NCBI RefSeq assembly: GCF_010731575.1
Contig: NZ_AP022617.1
Coordinates: 5,022,001-5,086,000 of the forward strand
DNA length: 64,000 bases
Source: Mycolicibacterium monacense
GTDB lineage: Bacteria > Actinomycetota > Actinomycetes > Mycobacteriales > Mycobacteriaceae
Reading direction: 5' to 3'
Shown here: piece by piece, positions 35,196 through 44,496 of the stretch
Layout: the number at the start of each line of letters is the position of its first letter
Numbering within the stretch: the stretch's first letter is position 1
Notes under the pieces: model-generated
What the model saw: only the letters and a program-made list of their open reading frames with translations
Databases searched by the model: none
What the model was told of the DNA's origin: nothing
Made by a program: the position numbers and the translations under genes

Positions 35196-36122
35196 CTAGT
35201 GCGACCGCGCCCGTTCCACCGCATCCGCCAACCGCTCCACCACCTGCTCGATCTCCGGCATGGCTCGAGCGCGGTCACGCGACCACGCCAGCGCGATCTC
35301 GGCCGGCGGCCATGTGCTCTCGTCGATCGGGATCAGTCTGAATTCCGGTGGGGAGAAGATCCGGCCGATCGCCGAGGCGGGGACGTAGGTGAGGATCGCC
35401 ACCAGATGCCGGTGCGACACCTGGGCCGCCATCTCGAGTTCGCCGCCCCGCTGATTGGTGGTGCGCACGATCCGGTGCACACCGCGCGCGCTGAGTTGCC
35501 GGGTCAGCGCGGCCAACACCACGGGGTTCGGCCGCGCGAAGTCGATCACCACCTCTCGGTCCCGCAACTGCTCGACCGTCACCGTGTCGAAGGCGGCCAG
35601 CGGATCGTCGAAGCGGACCGCGATCGCGCCCGGGTAGGCGGCGATGACCCGGTGCGCGAGACGGTTGTCCTTCGCGGGCAGGTGGATGACGCCGATCTCG
35701 AGATGCCCGGACACGAGTTTGGCGATCACCTCGGCGGCCGACCCGGGGACACTGAACACCGACGGATTGGGCAGGTCCGCCGCGGCCGCCTCCACCTGGG
35801 CGAGCAGATCGGAGGGCGCATACGCGGTCGCCCCGATCCGCAGCGCCGCCGCACCCTGCACCGCCTGGGCCGCCGTCGCCTTGAACTCGTCGACCCGCCG
35901 CAGGATGTCGCGGGCCGGGCCGACCAGCTGCTCGCCCAGCGGGGTCAGCCGGACCTCGTGGTAGTTGCGCTCGAACAACGGGCCGCCGAGCTCGCGTTCG
36001 AGCAGTTTGATCTGCTTGCTCAGCGGTGGCGGGGTGATCCGGAGCCGGTCGGCCGCGCGTTTGAAGTGGAGTTCGTCGGCGACAGCGACGAAGTACTTCA
36101 GTCGCGTGAAGTCGAGTTCCAA
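35196..36122 (-). CDS. LysR-family transcriptional regulator
   Basis: 308 residues. N-terminal HTH (LKYFVAVADELHFKRAADRLRITPPPLSKQIKLLE) is typical LysR, and the rest is a two-lobed effector domain. It lies 72 nt downstream of the CoA-transferase gene on the same strand, so it may be part of that operon or regulate it from its own promoter. No T-N11-A box was identified with confidence. Confidence 0.9.
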   Translation of the reverse strand: MELDFTRLKYFVAVADELHFKRAADRLRITPPPLSKQIKLLERELGGPLFERNYHEVRLTPLGEQLVGPARDILRRVDEFKATAAQAVQGAAALRIGATAYAPSDLLAQVEAAAADLPNPSVFSVPGSAAEVIAKLVSGHLEIGVIHLPAKDNRLAHRVIAAYPGAIAVRFDDPLAAFDTVTVEQLRDREVVIDFARPNPVVLAALTRQLSARGVHRIVRTTNQRGGELEMAAQVSHRHLVAILTYVPASAIGRIFSPPEFRLIPIDESTWPPAEIALAWSRDRARAMPEIEQVVERLADAVERARSH

Positions 36123-36194
36123 GACACCTCGTCCGACGATCGGTTTGTCTGAATCGTACGGACCCGCGGCAGCCGTCCCGCGGACCCGCCGACC

Positions 36195-38555
36195 TCAGAG
36201 CCGATGCGTCTGCAGCACGCCGCGCTCGACGAGATCCGCCACGGCCGCCTCGTCCAGTCCGAGCAGCGTGGTGGCGATCTCGACGGTGTGCTCACCGAGC
36301 AGCGGCGCCTGCCCCAGCGGCGGGTCCGCGATCCGCTCGGAGTGCAGTTGGGCGTTCTCCAGCACGTACGGTTCCCGGCCGTGGGGATGCAGCTCCTCGC
36401 GGAAGGCGCGGCGCTGCGCGTAGAACTCCCAGCCGGGCAGCTCGGCGGCGTGCATGACGGCGCCCGCGGGCACACCGGCCGCCTGCAGCAGATCCATGGC
36501 GTGGCCGGGGGAGTGGCGGACCGTCCAGTCGGTCACGGCCTCGTCGATGCGCGTGCGGTTGCGGTCCCGCCCGGTCCGGTCGCCCAGCTGCGGATCGCCG
36601 GCCAGGTCCTGGCGGCCGAGCACCCGGCACAGCGCCTGCCAGTCGGCGTCGTCGCGGACGGTGACCGCCACCCACGCGTCGTCGCCGTCGGCGCGGAACA
36701 GCCCCCACGGGGCGTCGTGGTCCTGCGCGTCGGAGCGTTGGTGTCCGGCGCGGATCAGCGCCTCGCCGGCGATCTCGGCGGCGAGGTGACTGAGCATGAC
36801 CTCGGACTGCGCGATGCTGGCCGACCCGCCGAGGCCGGTGCGTTCGCGGCGCAACAGCAGGCTGAGCGCGGCCAGCACGCCGATGCGGGCCGATACGTGG
36901 TCGGGATAGACGGTCACGGTGTCGCAGAACTCGTCCGGATCCGACGGGTAGACCCACTGCTTGGTGAAGCCGGCTGCGGCGCGGACCAGCGGGCCGTAGC
37001 CGAGCCGCTGCGCCCACGGGCCGGTCGGGCCGAACGCCGAACTGTCCACCACGACGATGCCGGGGTTCACCGACTTCAGCGTGTCGTAGTCCATCGCCAG
37101 GGCGGCCGCGACCCCCGGTTTGAAGTTGGTCAGCACGACGTCGGCCTCACGCACCAGTCGGTGCGCCAGTTCGCGGCCCTCGGCGGAGCGCAGGTCGATG
37201 CCGATCGCCCGCTTGTTCCGGTGTCCGCCGGCGAAGCTCGCGTTCATGGGCCTGCGGCCCGGGCGCATCCCGTCGGGGAACGCCGCGTTCTCGATCTTGA
37301 TGACGTCGGCGCCGAGATCGCCGAACAGTCGCCCGGTGTCGGCGCCGACGACGATCACGCCGAGGTCGAGTACGCGCAGACCTTCCAGCGGAAGACCCTG
37401 GTCGGTTCTCGGGCGCTGCTCGAGGACCGGCGCACCCTGCAGGGTGGGCGCACCGGGGTCGGGGGCGGTGCCGGCGCTTGCGCGGCACCCGTCGATCTCG
37501 ACGACGCCGCGGGGGACGGGGGCGACGAGCCCGGGGGCGAGTTCGGTGTCACCGAAGAACCCGCGGGCGACGACCTGTTCGGTGGCCAACGCCTCGGTCA
37601 GGCTGAGCACCGCGGCGGTCGGCACGCCGTGCCGTTGCCCCTCATGTTCCAACTCGTTGCGCGTCTTGTCGGCGCAGAAGGCCTCGATGGCCGCCCAGAG
37701 CGGGATCGAGGTCAGCCGGTCCAGCAGTCCCTCGAACTTCGGATCGGCGAACTCCTCCGGCCGGCCCATCCACTCGAACATGCCGTGCCACTGCCGTTTC
37801 GCCAGCAGGCAGATGCGGATGTAACCGTCCTGGCAGGGGACGATCGGATAGCGCAGCCGCTCGGCGTCCCAATTGCGTTGCTGCTGAGCCGTCGGCACCC
37901 CCGCCGACGCGGTGCCCATGGTCCCGAACGGCGGGTCGAGCGCCTGCATCGCACCCTCGAGGATCGCGAAGTCGATGCGGTCGCCGATCCCGGTACGGAG
38001 GCGGTCGAGCAGCACGGCGAGCACTGCGACACCGGCCTGCGCCGCCGCGACGTGGTAGGGCAACTGCTCACCCGGCGGCACCAGCGGCGCCCGCCCCGGG
38101 ATGCCCGACCGGGACAGCTCGCTCGTGAGGGCGTGCAGCACCGGCGTGGTGGCCTGCCACGTGCTGAAGTCGGAGTCGCGTCCGAAGTCGCTGAGCGACA
38201 ACACGATCAGCCCGGGGTGGGCGGTGCGGAGCTCGTGGACCGCGAGCAGGCGTTCGGCCGACGAACCGGGCCGGGTGTCCTCGATCAGGACGTCGGCGGC
38301 GCCGAGCAGATCGGTCCACTGCTGCCGTCCCGCCGGGGTGGAGGTGTCGATGTCGACAGCCGCCACACCCCGCCGGTTGATCGCCGTCGCCAGGGACACC
38401 GGGCCGACCGGGGCGTGGGCGGTCACGCCGGCCAACCCGACCGCGGTCACGTGGGCGCCGAGATCGGCCAGCAGACGCCCGATCGCGGTCATCGGACCCG
38501 CCGACAGGTCGAGGATCCGGATGCCCGCCAGCGGCGGGTCGTACGCGTCGCTCAT
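36195..38555 (-). CDS. Two-domain CaiB/BaiF (family III) CoA-transferase
   Basis: 786 residues, two tandem CaiB/BaiF domains: ~1-355 and ~365-786. Each has the opening ILDLSAG / VLDLGVIVVGAD strand and the D-G-AHV/DVIKIE CoA site. The region where family III enzymes hold the catalytic Asp reads YHVAAAQAG in domain 1 (no Asp) but YPDHVSARIG in domain 2, so probably only the second half is catalytic. Double proteins of this size are known in mycobacteria (Rv1866-like). Third gene of an operon with two acyl-CoA dehydrogenases, 3 nt after the second, suggesting activation of an acid as CoA ester in the same pathway. Confidence 0.88.
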   Translation of the reverse strand: MSDAYDPPLAGIRILDLSAGPMTAIGRLLADLGAHVTAVGLAGVTAHAPVGPVSLATAINRRGVAAVDIDTSTPAGRQQWTDLLGAADVLIEDTRPGSSAERLLAVHELRTAHPGLIVLSLSDFGRDSDFSTWQATTPVLHALTSELSRSGIPGRAPLVPPGEQLPYHVAAAQAGVAVLAVLLDRLRTGIGDRIDFAILEGAMQALDPPFGTMGTASAGVPTAQQQRNWDAERLRYPIVPCQDGYIRICLLAKRQWHGMFEWMGRPEEFADPKFEGLLDRLTSIPLWAAIEAFCADKTRNELEHEGQRHGVPTAAVLSLTEALATEQVVARGFFGDTELAPGLVAPVPRGVVEIDGCRASAGTAPDPGAPTLQGAPVLEQRPRTDQGLPLEGLRVLDLGVIVVGADTGRLFGDLGADVIKIENAAFPDGMRPGRRPMNASFAGGHRNKRAIGIDLRSAEGRELAHRLVREADVVLTNFKPGVAAALAMDYDTLKSVNPGIVVVDSSAFGPTGPWAQRLGYGPLVRAAAGFTKQWVYPSDPDEFCDTVTVYPDHVSARIGVLAALSLLLRRERTGLGGSASIAQSEVMLSHLAAEIAGEALIRAGHQRSDAQDHDAPWGLFRADGDDAWVAVTVRDDADWQALCRVLGRQDLAGDPQLGDRTGRDRNRTRIDEAVTDWTVRHSPGHAMDLLQAAGVPAGAVMHAAELPGWEFYAQRRAFREELHPHGREPYVLENAQLHSERIADPPLGQAPLLGEHTVEIATTLLGLDEAAVADLVERGVLQTHRL

Positions 38556-38558
38556 CGA

Positions 38559-39752
38559 TCAGTTCCGGCGCGCGTCGCGGAACGCGATGTCGCGGTCGAC
38601 TTCGGGTTCCTTGGGCAGCCCGAGGACCCGCTCGCCGATGATGTTGCGCTGGATCTGATCCGTGCCGCCGCCGATGGAGGTGAAGTAGGCGTTGAGCGTC
38701 AGGAAGTTGATGTCGTCGGCCTCCGGGTGGTCCGGTCCGGCCAGCAGCGCCTCGGCCCCGATGATGTCGGTCTTCACCCGCGCCTCGGTGTGCAGGATGT
38801 CCGACATGGCCAGCTTGCCCAGCGACATGATCGAGCTCGACGTGCCGATCGACGTCGACGCCTTCGCGCGAGCGTTGTTGAGCCGGTTCAGTTCTCGCAA
38901 TGCGAGCACCGTGGCCAGCGAATCGCGGATGACCGGGTCGTCGAGGCGGCCGTGTTCGCGGGCGAGTTCGACGAGGCTGTCGGCGCGCGAACTGTTGCGC
39001 GAGCCGCGGCCGCTGTCGCCCATGATGGACCGTTCGTAGGCCAGCGCGGTCTGCAGCACCCGCCAGCCGTTGCCGGTACCGCCGACGAGGAAGTCGTCGC
39101 CCACCTTGGCATCGCTGATGAACACCTCGTTGAAGTGGGATTCGCCGGTGATCTGCACCAGCGGCCTGACCTCGATGCCGGGTTGTTTCATCGGCAGAAT
39201 GAAGAAGCTCAGACCCTTGTGCTTCGGCACATCCCAGTCGGTGCGGGCGAGCAGCAGCCCGTAGTCGGCCGTCGCCGCCCCCGAGGTCCACACCTTCTGG
39301 CCGTTGACCACCCACTGGTCACCGTCGCGCACCGCGGTGGCGTGCACCCCGGCGAGGTCCGAGCCGGCACCGGGTTCGCTGTAGAGCAGGCAGGTGCTGG
39401 CACGCTCGGTGAGGAAGTCGCGCAACAACTCTCGTTTGAGGGTGTCGCTGCCGAACTTCAGCACGGTGTTCGCCGGGATGCTGTACTTGTCCCTGCGCGC
39501 GCCGGGGGCCCGGACCGCCTTGAACTCCTTCTCGATCGCGGACGCCAGATGGTTCGGGTACTCGCGGCCGAACCACTCGGTCGGATAGGTCGGCACCGCG
39601 TAACCGGCGTCGAGCACCTTCTCCAGCCAGGCGACCCGCTCCGGGGAGGCGACCCACGGATCGGTCGACTTCGGCAGGCCCTTCCAGTTCTGCTCGAGCC
39701 AGGCACGCACCTCGGCGCGCAGCTCGTCGGCGCTCGGAGTCGTCTCGGTCAT
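38559..39752 (-). CDS. Acyl-CoA dehydrogenase (FadE type), larger partner
   Basis: 397 residues. FAD/substrate motifs: LLYSEPGAGSDLAGV, VVNGQKVWTSGA and near the end GGGTDQIQRNIIGERVLGLP. It is the FadE half with the usual nucleotide-binding features. In mycobacterial sterol and other lipid pathways such proteins pair with a second FadE to form an alpha2beta2 enzyme; the upstream gene ends only 3 nt before its start, which fits that. Substrate unknown. Confidence 0.9.
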   Translation of the reverse strand: MTETTPSADELRAEVRAWLEQNWKGLPKSTDPWVASPERVAWLEKVLDAGYAVPTYPTEWFGREYPNHLASAIEKEFKAVRAPGARRDKYSIPANTVLKFGSDTLKRELLRDFLTERASTCLLYSEPGAGSDLAGVHATAVRDGDQWVVNGQKVWTSGAATADYGLLLARTDWDVPKHKGLSFFILPMKQPGIEVRPLVQITGESHFNEVFISDAKVGDDFLVGGTGNGWRVLQTALAYERSIMGDSGRGSRNSSRADSLVELAREHGRLDDPVIRDSLATVLALRELNRLNNARAKASTSIGTSSSIMSLGKLAMSDILHTEARVKTDIIGAEALLAGPDHPEADDINFLTLNAYFTSIGGGTDQIQRNIIGERVLGLPKEPEVDRDIAFRDARRN

Positions 39753-39755
39753 GGG

Positions 39756-40850
39756 TCAGGCGCCTTTCGACTGGAGGTAACGCTCGCGATGCAGGCGTGG
39801 GCCGCCGAACAACTGCAGCCCGGTGCGGGCCCGGCGGAGGTACAGATGCGCCGGATGCTCCCAGGTGAAGCCGATACCGCCGTGCATCTGGATGGCCGCC
39901 GCGGCGGTGTCGCGGTAGGCCTCCGCACAGGCGAAGCCGGCCAGGGCGATCGCGCCGCCGGCGGTGTCCGGGTCGGTGTCCCGCTGGGCCGCGGCGTTCT
40001 GCGCGGCCGATGTCGAGGATTCGACCTTGAGCAGCAGATCGGCGGCCATGTGCTTGAGCGCCTGGAAACTGCCGATCGGACGGCCGAACTGGATGCGGGT
40101 CTTGAGGTACTCGACGGTGATCTCGAAGATGCGGCGGGTCCCACCGCACTGTTCGCCGGCCAGTGCGATCGTCGCCAGGTCCAGCGCCTGCTGGACGGCA
40201 TCCCATCCGGCCGCGCCGAGTCGTCGCGCCGGGGTGCCGGTGAAGGTGAACGTCGACAGCCGCACCGACGGGTCGAAGACCGTCGCCGCGACGCGCTCGA
40301 AACCGGAAGCGCCGGGGTCGACCTCGTAGACGCCCGCACCGTCGGTGCCGTTGGCCACCACCAGCAGGACGTCGGCCACCTGCCCGTCGGTCACGTAGTG
40401 CGCGCTCCCGGTCAACGTGCCGTCGGTACCCGCGCGCACATCGACGCCCTCGGCGGTCCAGGTGCCGGCCCGCCCGGTGACCGCGACCGTCCCGATCGCG
40501 GTGCCGTCGGCCAGGCCGGGCAGCAGCCGCTGCTTGTCGTCCTCGGAGCCGGCGGCCTGGATCAGGGCGGCGGTGAGCACCGCGCTGGAGATGAACGGCG
40601 ACGGGAGCAGCGCGGCCCCGGTTTCCTCGGCCACCGCCTCGAGCTCGACCGCGCCCAGACCCACGCCGCCGTACTCGCTGCCGATCACGATGCCGGTGAC
40701 ACCCTGTTCGGCCAGCCGGCGCCACAGGTCGCGGTCGAACCCGTCGTCACCGGTCAGCACCTGCCGGACATCCTGCTCGGTGCACCGGCTGCGCAGCAGA
40801 TCCCGGACCGCCTCCTGCAGCGCTTCCCGTTCGGCGACGTCGATCGTCAT
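39756..40850 (-). CDS. Acyl-CoA dehydrogenase (FadE type), smaller partner
   Basis: 364 residues from ATG 40848-40850, with a GGAAGG site 10 nt upstream. C-terminal FadE motifs RIQFGRPIGSFQALKH and IQMHGGIGFTWEH are clear; the middle domain is less conserved, as in the second subunits of heteromeric FadE pairs. First gene of the operon; divergent from the thiamine transporter locus. The frame stays open upstream across the riboswitch region but has no good start there. Confidence 0.88.
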   Translation of the reverse strand: MTIDVAEREALQEAVRDLLRSRCTEQDVRQVLTGDDGFDRDLWRRLAEQGVTGIVIGSEYGGVGLGAVELEAVAEETGAALLPSPFISSAVLTAALIQAAGSEDDKQRLLPGLADGTAIGTVAVTGRAGTWTAEGVDVRAGTDGTLTGSAHYVTDGQVADVLLVVANGTDGAGVYEVDPGASGFERVAATVFDPSVRLSTFTFTGTPARRLGAAGWDAVQQALDLATIALAGEQCGGTRRIFEITVEYLKTRIQFGRPIGSFQALKHMAADLLLKVESSTSAAQNAAAQRDTDPDTAGGAIALAGFACAEAYRDTAAAAIQMHGGIGFTWEHPAHLYLRRARTGLQLFGGPRLHRERYLQSKGA

Positions 40851-40964
40851 GGGCGAACCGCCTTCCCTGTCGTCGCTGCCAGCTTCCGCGCCGGGCCGTG
40901 GCGTGTAAATCACGACTTCCGACACCTTCGGGTTTCCGATGGCGACATGTGTGGGTGGCTGCGC

Positions 40965-40970
40965 TACCTT
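40965..40970 (+). promoter_or_regulatory. Candidate -10 box for the riboswitch transcript
   Basis: TACCTT fits TANNNT and would start transcription ~7 nt later, just ahead of the TPP riboswitch. No convincing -35 was seen, which is common for mycobacterial promoters. Confidence 0.4.
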
Positions 40971-40983
40971 GGAACCGATAACC

Positions 40984-41073
40984 CACGCGGGAGTGCACAC
41001 CGAGTGCGCTGAGAGGACGGCTGGGGCCGTCGACCGTATGAACCTGACCGGGTAATGCCGGCGTAGGGAGTGA
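40984..41073 (+). promoter_or_regulatory. TPP riboswitch (THI element)
   Basis: The conserved THI-box elements are present in order: CTGAGA at 41009-41014, GAACCTGA at 41040-41047 and the GGTAATGCCGGCGTAGGGA stretch at 41051-41069. The ribosome site of the next gene (AGGGAG, 41065-41070) is the 3' conserved part of the riboswitch itself, and ATG follows 7 nt later. TPP binding should therefore hide the ribosome site and shut off translation of the transporter directly. The nearest start codon and operon content (thiamine precursor transporter) agree. Confidence 0.93.
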
Positions 41074-41077
41074 ACTG

Positions 41078-41716
41078 ATGACCGACGTGTCCCGACCCTT
41101 TCCTGAACCTCCCGTCAAGACGGCGCGGACATACCGATGGCGCGTCGTCGACATCGTGGTGGCCAGCGTGCTCGCCGTCGCGGCGGGCCTGGTGTTCGTC
41201 ATGTGGAACATCGCGTCCAACCCGATCGGCGCGCCCCTGAGCGCGCTGGCGCCGGGGCTGCAGGCGCTGCTGGGCGGTGGCTGGCTGTTCGCCGGGGTGC
41301 TCACCGCGATGGTGATCCGGAAACCGGGCGCCGCGGTCTACGGCGAACTCGTGGCCGCGACGGTGTCCGCCCTGGTCGGCAACCAGTGGGGCGTCATGAC
41401 CCTGGAATTCGGCCTCGTTCAGGGGCTGGCCGCCGAGATCGTGTTCGCCTGCTTCCTGTACCGGGCGTGGAACCTGCCCGTCGCGGTGCTGGCCGGGGCC
41501 GCTGCCGGACTGGCCATGGCGATCAACGAACTTCTGCTCCTGTATCCGGGTTCGACCTCCGCCTTCGCGGCCATCTACGTCGTCTCCGGGGTCGTCTCGG
41601 GGGCGGTCGTCGCCGGCGCATTGTCCTGGTACGTCGTCCGGGGGCTGGCGAAAACCGGTGCGCTGTCCCGTTTCCCGTCGGGCCGGACAGGGTCGCCGAG
41701 CGACGTCCGGCGATGA
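41078..41716 (+). CDS. ykoE: YkoE, S component of a thiamine-precursor ECF transporter
   Basis: 212 residues, about six membrane helices, with YkoE features such as GPxxALAPGLQALLGGGWLFAG-like helix 2 and NQWGVMTLEFGLVQGLAAE in the middle. YkoE takes up hydroxymethylpyrimidine or thiamine. The TPP riboswitch overlaps its ribosome site. Its end overlaps ykoD by 4 bp (ATGA). Confidence 0.88.
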   Translation: MTDVSRPFPEPPVKTARTYRWRVVDIVVASVLAVAAGLVFVMWNIASNPIGAPLSALAPGLQALLGGGWLFAGVLTAMVIRKPGAAVYGELVAATVSALVGNQWGVMTLEFGLVQGLAAEIVFACFLYRAWNLPVAVLAGAAAGLAMAINELLLLYPGSTSAFAAIYVVSGVVSGAVVAGALSWYVVRGLAKTGALSRFPSGRTGSPSDVRR

Positions 41717-43179
41717 CCACCGGCGGTGTCGCGGTCGCCGCCCAGAGTTGGCACTGGCGGCACGCCGGCCGCTCGTCGTGGGCCGTACGCGACCTCGACC
41801 TCACCGTCGAACCGGGCGAACGGGTGCTGCTGCTCGGTGCGAGTGGTTCGGGCAAGTCGACGCTGTTGCAGGGGCTGGCGGGTGTGCTCGGCGGCAGCGA
41901 GGACGGTGACGAAGCCGGTCGTCTGCTCGTCGACGGGGTGGCGCCCGCGCAGCGACGCGGCCGCATCGGGATGGTCCTGCAGAACCCCGACTCGCAGGTC
42001 ATCCTGTCCCGGGTCGGCGACGACGTCGCGTTCGGGATGGAGAACCTCAACGTCGCACCCGAGGTGATCTGGCCGCGGGCCCGCCGGGCGCTGGCCGCTC
42101 TCGGGCTGAATCTGCTGCTGCGCCATGACACCTCGCGGCTCTCCGGTGGTCAACAGCAGCGGCTGGCGCTGGCCGGCGTGCTCGCCATGGATCCCGGCCT
42201 GATCCTGTTGGACGAGCCGACCGCCAACCTCGATCCGGCCGGTGTCGTCGAGGTGCGCGACGCGGTCGCGGCGGTGGCCGAACGCACCGGCGCAACGCTG
42301 ATCGTCGTCGAACACCGCACGGCGGTGTGGCTTCCGGTGGTCGACCGGGTCGTCGTCCTCGGAACCCGGGGCGAGGTGGTGGCCGACGGACCACCGGCCG
42401 AGACGGTGCTGCGGCAGAGCGCGCACCTGGCTCGGGCGGGTGTGTGGGTGCCCGGCGCAGACCTGCCCGCCGTCGAACGCGGCGGTGTACCGGGTGAACC
42501 GCTGGCCGACGCCGTCGAGCTGTCGGTCGGGTACCGAGGCGGCCCGCGAACCGATGAGTTGACCTTCGAAATCCCCAGGGCGGCAATCAGTGTCGTCACC
42601 GGTCCGAACGGAGTGGGGAAGACCGCCCTGGCGCTGACCCTGGGTGGGCTGCTCCCACCCCGCGCCGGCCGCGTCGAGGCGCGCGACGGGTTCGCGCCGA
42701 CCGCCGACCGCCGCGAACCCATCCGGTGGCGATCGCGGGAACTGCTCACCCGGATCGGCAGTGTGTTCCAGAACCCGGAGCACCAGTTCCTCACCGGCGC
42801 TGTACGCGACGAGCTGGCGCTCGGCCCCCGCGCGCTCGGCTCTGACGCCGCCGCGGTCGCCCGGCAGTGCGATGCGCTGCTGGAACGGCTGCACCTCACC
42901 GACCTCGCCGACGCGAACCCCTACACGCTGTCCGGTGGGGAACAGCGCCGGTTGTCGGTGGCGACGGTGCTGGCCACCCGCCCGGCGTTGGTCGTCCTCG
43001 ACGAGCCGACCTTCGGCCAGGACCGCAACACCTGGGAGGAACTGGTCCGGCTGCTCGCCGAGATCGCCGACGACGGCACCGCGGTGGTGGCGGTCACCCA
43101 TGACCTCGACTTCGCGGCGGTGCTCGGCGACCGCCGGATCGACATCGGTACCCCGACGGTCACGGGGCGCGTGCGATGA
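41713..43179 (+). CDS. ykoD: YkoD, double ABC ATPase of the thiamine-precursor ECF transporter
   Basis: 488 residues, two ABC domains fused. First: Walker A GASGSGKST, signature LSGGQQQRLALAG, Walker B LILLDEPTANLDP. Second: Walker A GPNGVGKTA (~ residues 295-303), signature LSGGEQRRLSVATV, Walker B LVVLDEPTFGQD. This fused-ATPase layout is diagnostic of YkoD. Overlaps both neighbours by 4 bp. Confidence 0.92.
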   Translation: MTTGGVAVAAQSWHWRHAGRSSWAVRDLDLTVEPGERVLLLGASGSGKSTLLQGLAGVLGGSEDGDEAGRLLVDGVAPAQRRGRIGMVLQNPDSQVILSRVGDDVAFGMENLNVAPEVIWPRARRALAALGLNLLLRHDTSRLSGGQQQRLALAGVLAMDPGLILLDEPTANLDPAGVVEVRDAVAAVAERTGATLIVVEHRTAVWLPVVDRVVVLGTRGEVVADGPPAETVLRQSAHLARAGVWVPGADLPAVERGGVPGEPLADAVELSVGYRGGPRTDELTFEIPRAAISVVTGPNGVGKTALALTLGGLLPPRAGRVEARDGFAPTADRREPIRWRSRELLTRIGSVFQNPEHQFLTGAVRDELALGPRALGSDAAAVARQCDALLERLHLTDLADANPYTLSGGEQRRLSVATVLATRPALVVLDEPTFGQDRNTWEELVRLLAEIADDGTAVVAVTHDLDFAAVLGDRRIDIGTPTVTGRVR

Positions 43180-43952
43180 CCAGCGTCGACGCCGCGCCCG
43201 CGCACACCGCGATCAACCCCGTGGCGAAACTGGCGGCCGCCTTCGTGATCGCCTTCGGACTGGTGGCCAGCGTCGACTGGGTGTCGGCCCTGACGGCGCT
43301 CACGCTCGAACTGCTGCTGATACTCGCGCTGCGAATCCCGTTGCGCGCGGTGCTGATCCGCGGTGCGCTGCTGGTGCTGGCCGCCGGACTCACCGGGATC
43401 ACGATCCTGCTCTACGGTGAGCGCAGCGGCACCGTGCACTGGCAGTTCCTGATGATCACGGTCAGTGACGGGTCGATCACCCTCGCGGTGGCCACGTTCG
43501 TGCGGGTGCTCGCGATCGCGTTGCCGTCCGTGGTCCTGTTCATCGACACCGACCCGACCGAACTCGCCGACGGCCTCGGACAGGTGTTGCGGCTGCCGGC
43601 CCGGTTCGTCCTCGGCGCGCTGGCCGGTCTCCGCACGGTCGGCCTGCTCCGCCAGGACTGGCGCTACCTCGGCTATGCGCGCCGTGCCCGCGGGGTCGCC
43701 GACCGCAACCGCGTCCGCCGCGCGGCCGGACAGTCCTTCGCGCTGCTGGTCTTCGCCATCCGCCGCGGTTCGATGCTCGCCACCGCGATGGAGGCGCGCG
43801 GATTCGGGGCGTACCCGACGCGGACCTGGGCGCGCCCGTCGCGGTTCGGCGCCGGCGAGGCCGCCCTGGTGCTGGCCGGGTTCGGCATCGCGGCCGCCTC
43901 GATCGCCGTATCCGTCGCCACCGGCCACTGGAACTTCATTGGAAGTCGCTGA
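43176..43952 (+). CDS. ykoC: YkoC, T component of the thiamine-precursor ECF transporter
   Basis: 258 residues, five or so membrane helices, with EcfT motifs visible as FVLGALAGLRTVGLLRQDW and AMEARGFGAYPTR, the latter being the A-R-G coupling motif that contacts the ATPases. Completes the ykoEDC transporter. Its end overlaps the TTG start of the kinase-like gene by 14 nt. Confidence 0.9.
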   Translation: MTSVDAAPAHTAINPVAKLAAAFVIAFGLVASVDWVSALTALTLELLLILALRIPLRAVLIRGALLVLAAGLTGITILLYGERSGTVHWQFLMITVSDGSITLAVATFVRVLAIALPSVVLFIDTDPTELADGLGQVLRLPARFVLGALAGLRTVGLLRQDWRYLGYARRARGVADRNRVRRAAGQSFALLVFAIRRGSMLATAMEARGFGAYPTRTWARPSRFGAGEAALVLAGFGIAAASIAVSVATGHWNFIGSR

Positions 43953-44496
43953 CCTCGCACGCCGACTCTGCGACGGTGACGCGCGCACCGTCCTGATCGA
44001 CGGACGGTCGGGATCCGGGAAGTCGACGCTGGCCGCGGCGCTCACCCGCAGCTGGGAGTCCAGCGTGGTCGTCGCGCTCGACGACGTCTACGCGGGCTGG
44101 GACGGGCTGGCGTGGGCGGTCGACCACCTGCGGGAGTCGCTGTTGGAACCGCGCGCTGACGGCCGGCCCGGCCGCTGGCGCGGGTGGGACTGGGCGCGCG
44201 GGACGCCCGCGGGGTGGCACACCGTCGACCCCGGCCAACGGCTGATCGTCGAAGGGGTCGGGGCGCTGACCGCGGCGAACCGCGCACTCGCCGATCTGGG
44301 CATCTGGGTCGAGGCCGGCGAGGCCGACCGGAAGCGCCGCGCGCTGACGCGAGACGGCGACACCTACGAGCCGCACTGGGACCGCTGGGCCGCCCAGGAG
44401 GAAGCCTTCATCGCCCGGTACGACCCGCGGTCGGTCGCCGACTGGATCGCGACGTACTCGGCCGAGGGTCTGCGATGGGCGGCGAATCTCACCTAG
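43939..44496 (+). CDS. P-loop NTPase/kinase-like protein (uridine-kinase fold)
   Basis: 185 residues from a TTG at 43939, chosen because the protein then starts right at the fold. Walker A GRSGSGKSTL (~ residues 23-32), Asp in VVALDDVYAGW, a lid-like RKRRALTRDGDTYEPHWDRW stretch. It resembles uridine-kinase-like P-loop proteins often annotated ATP-binding protein. As the fourth gene of a TPP-riboswitch operon it may phosphorylate an imported pyrimidine or thiazole precursor; that is inference. Converges with and overlaps the diguanylate cyclase gene by 8 nt. Confidence 0.75.
   Translation: MEVADLARRLCDGDARTVLIDGRSGSGKSTLAAALTRSWESSVVVALDDVYAGWDGLAWAVDHLRESLLEPRADGRPGRWRGWDWARGTPAGWHTVDPGQRLIVEGVGALTAANRALADLGIWVEAGEADRKRRALTRDGDTYEPHWDRWAAQEEAFIARYDPRSVADWIATYSAEGLRWAANLT

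Noticed and set aside
36204..41012. A 1602-codon open frame on the plus strand, antisense to the CoA-transferase/FadE operon
   Set aside because: It is an artefact of GC-rich codon bias; the minus strand encodes clear FadE and CaiB motifs, and the antisense product has no domain and is Arg/Gly-rich throughout.
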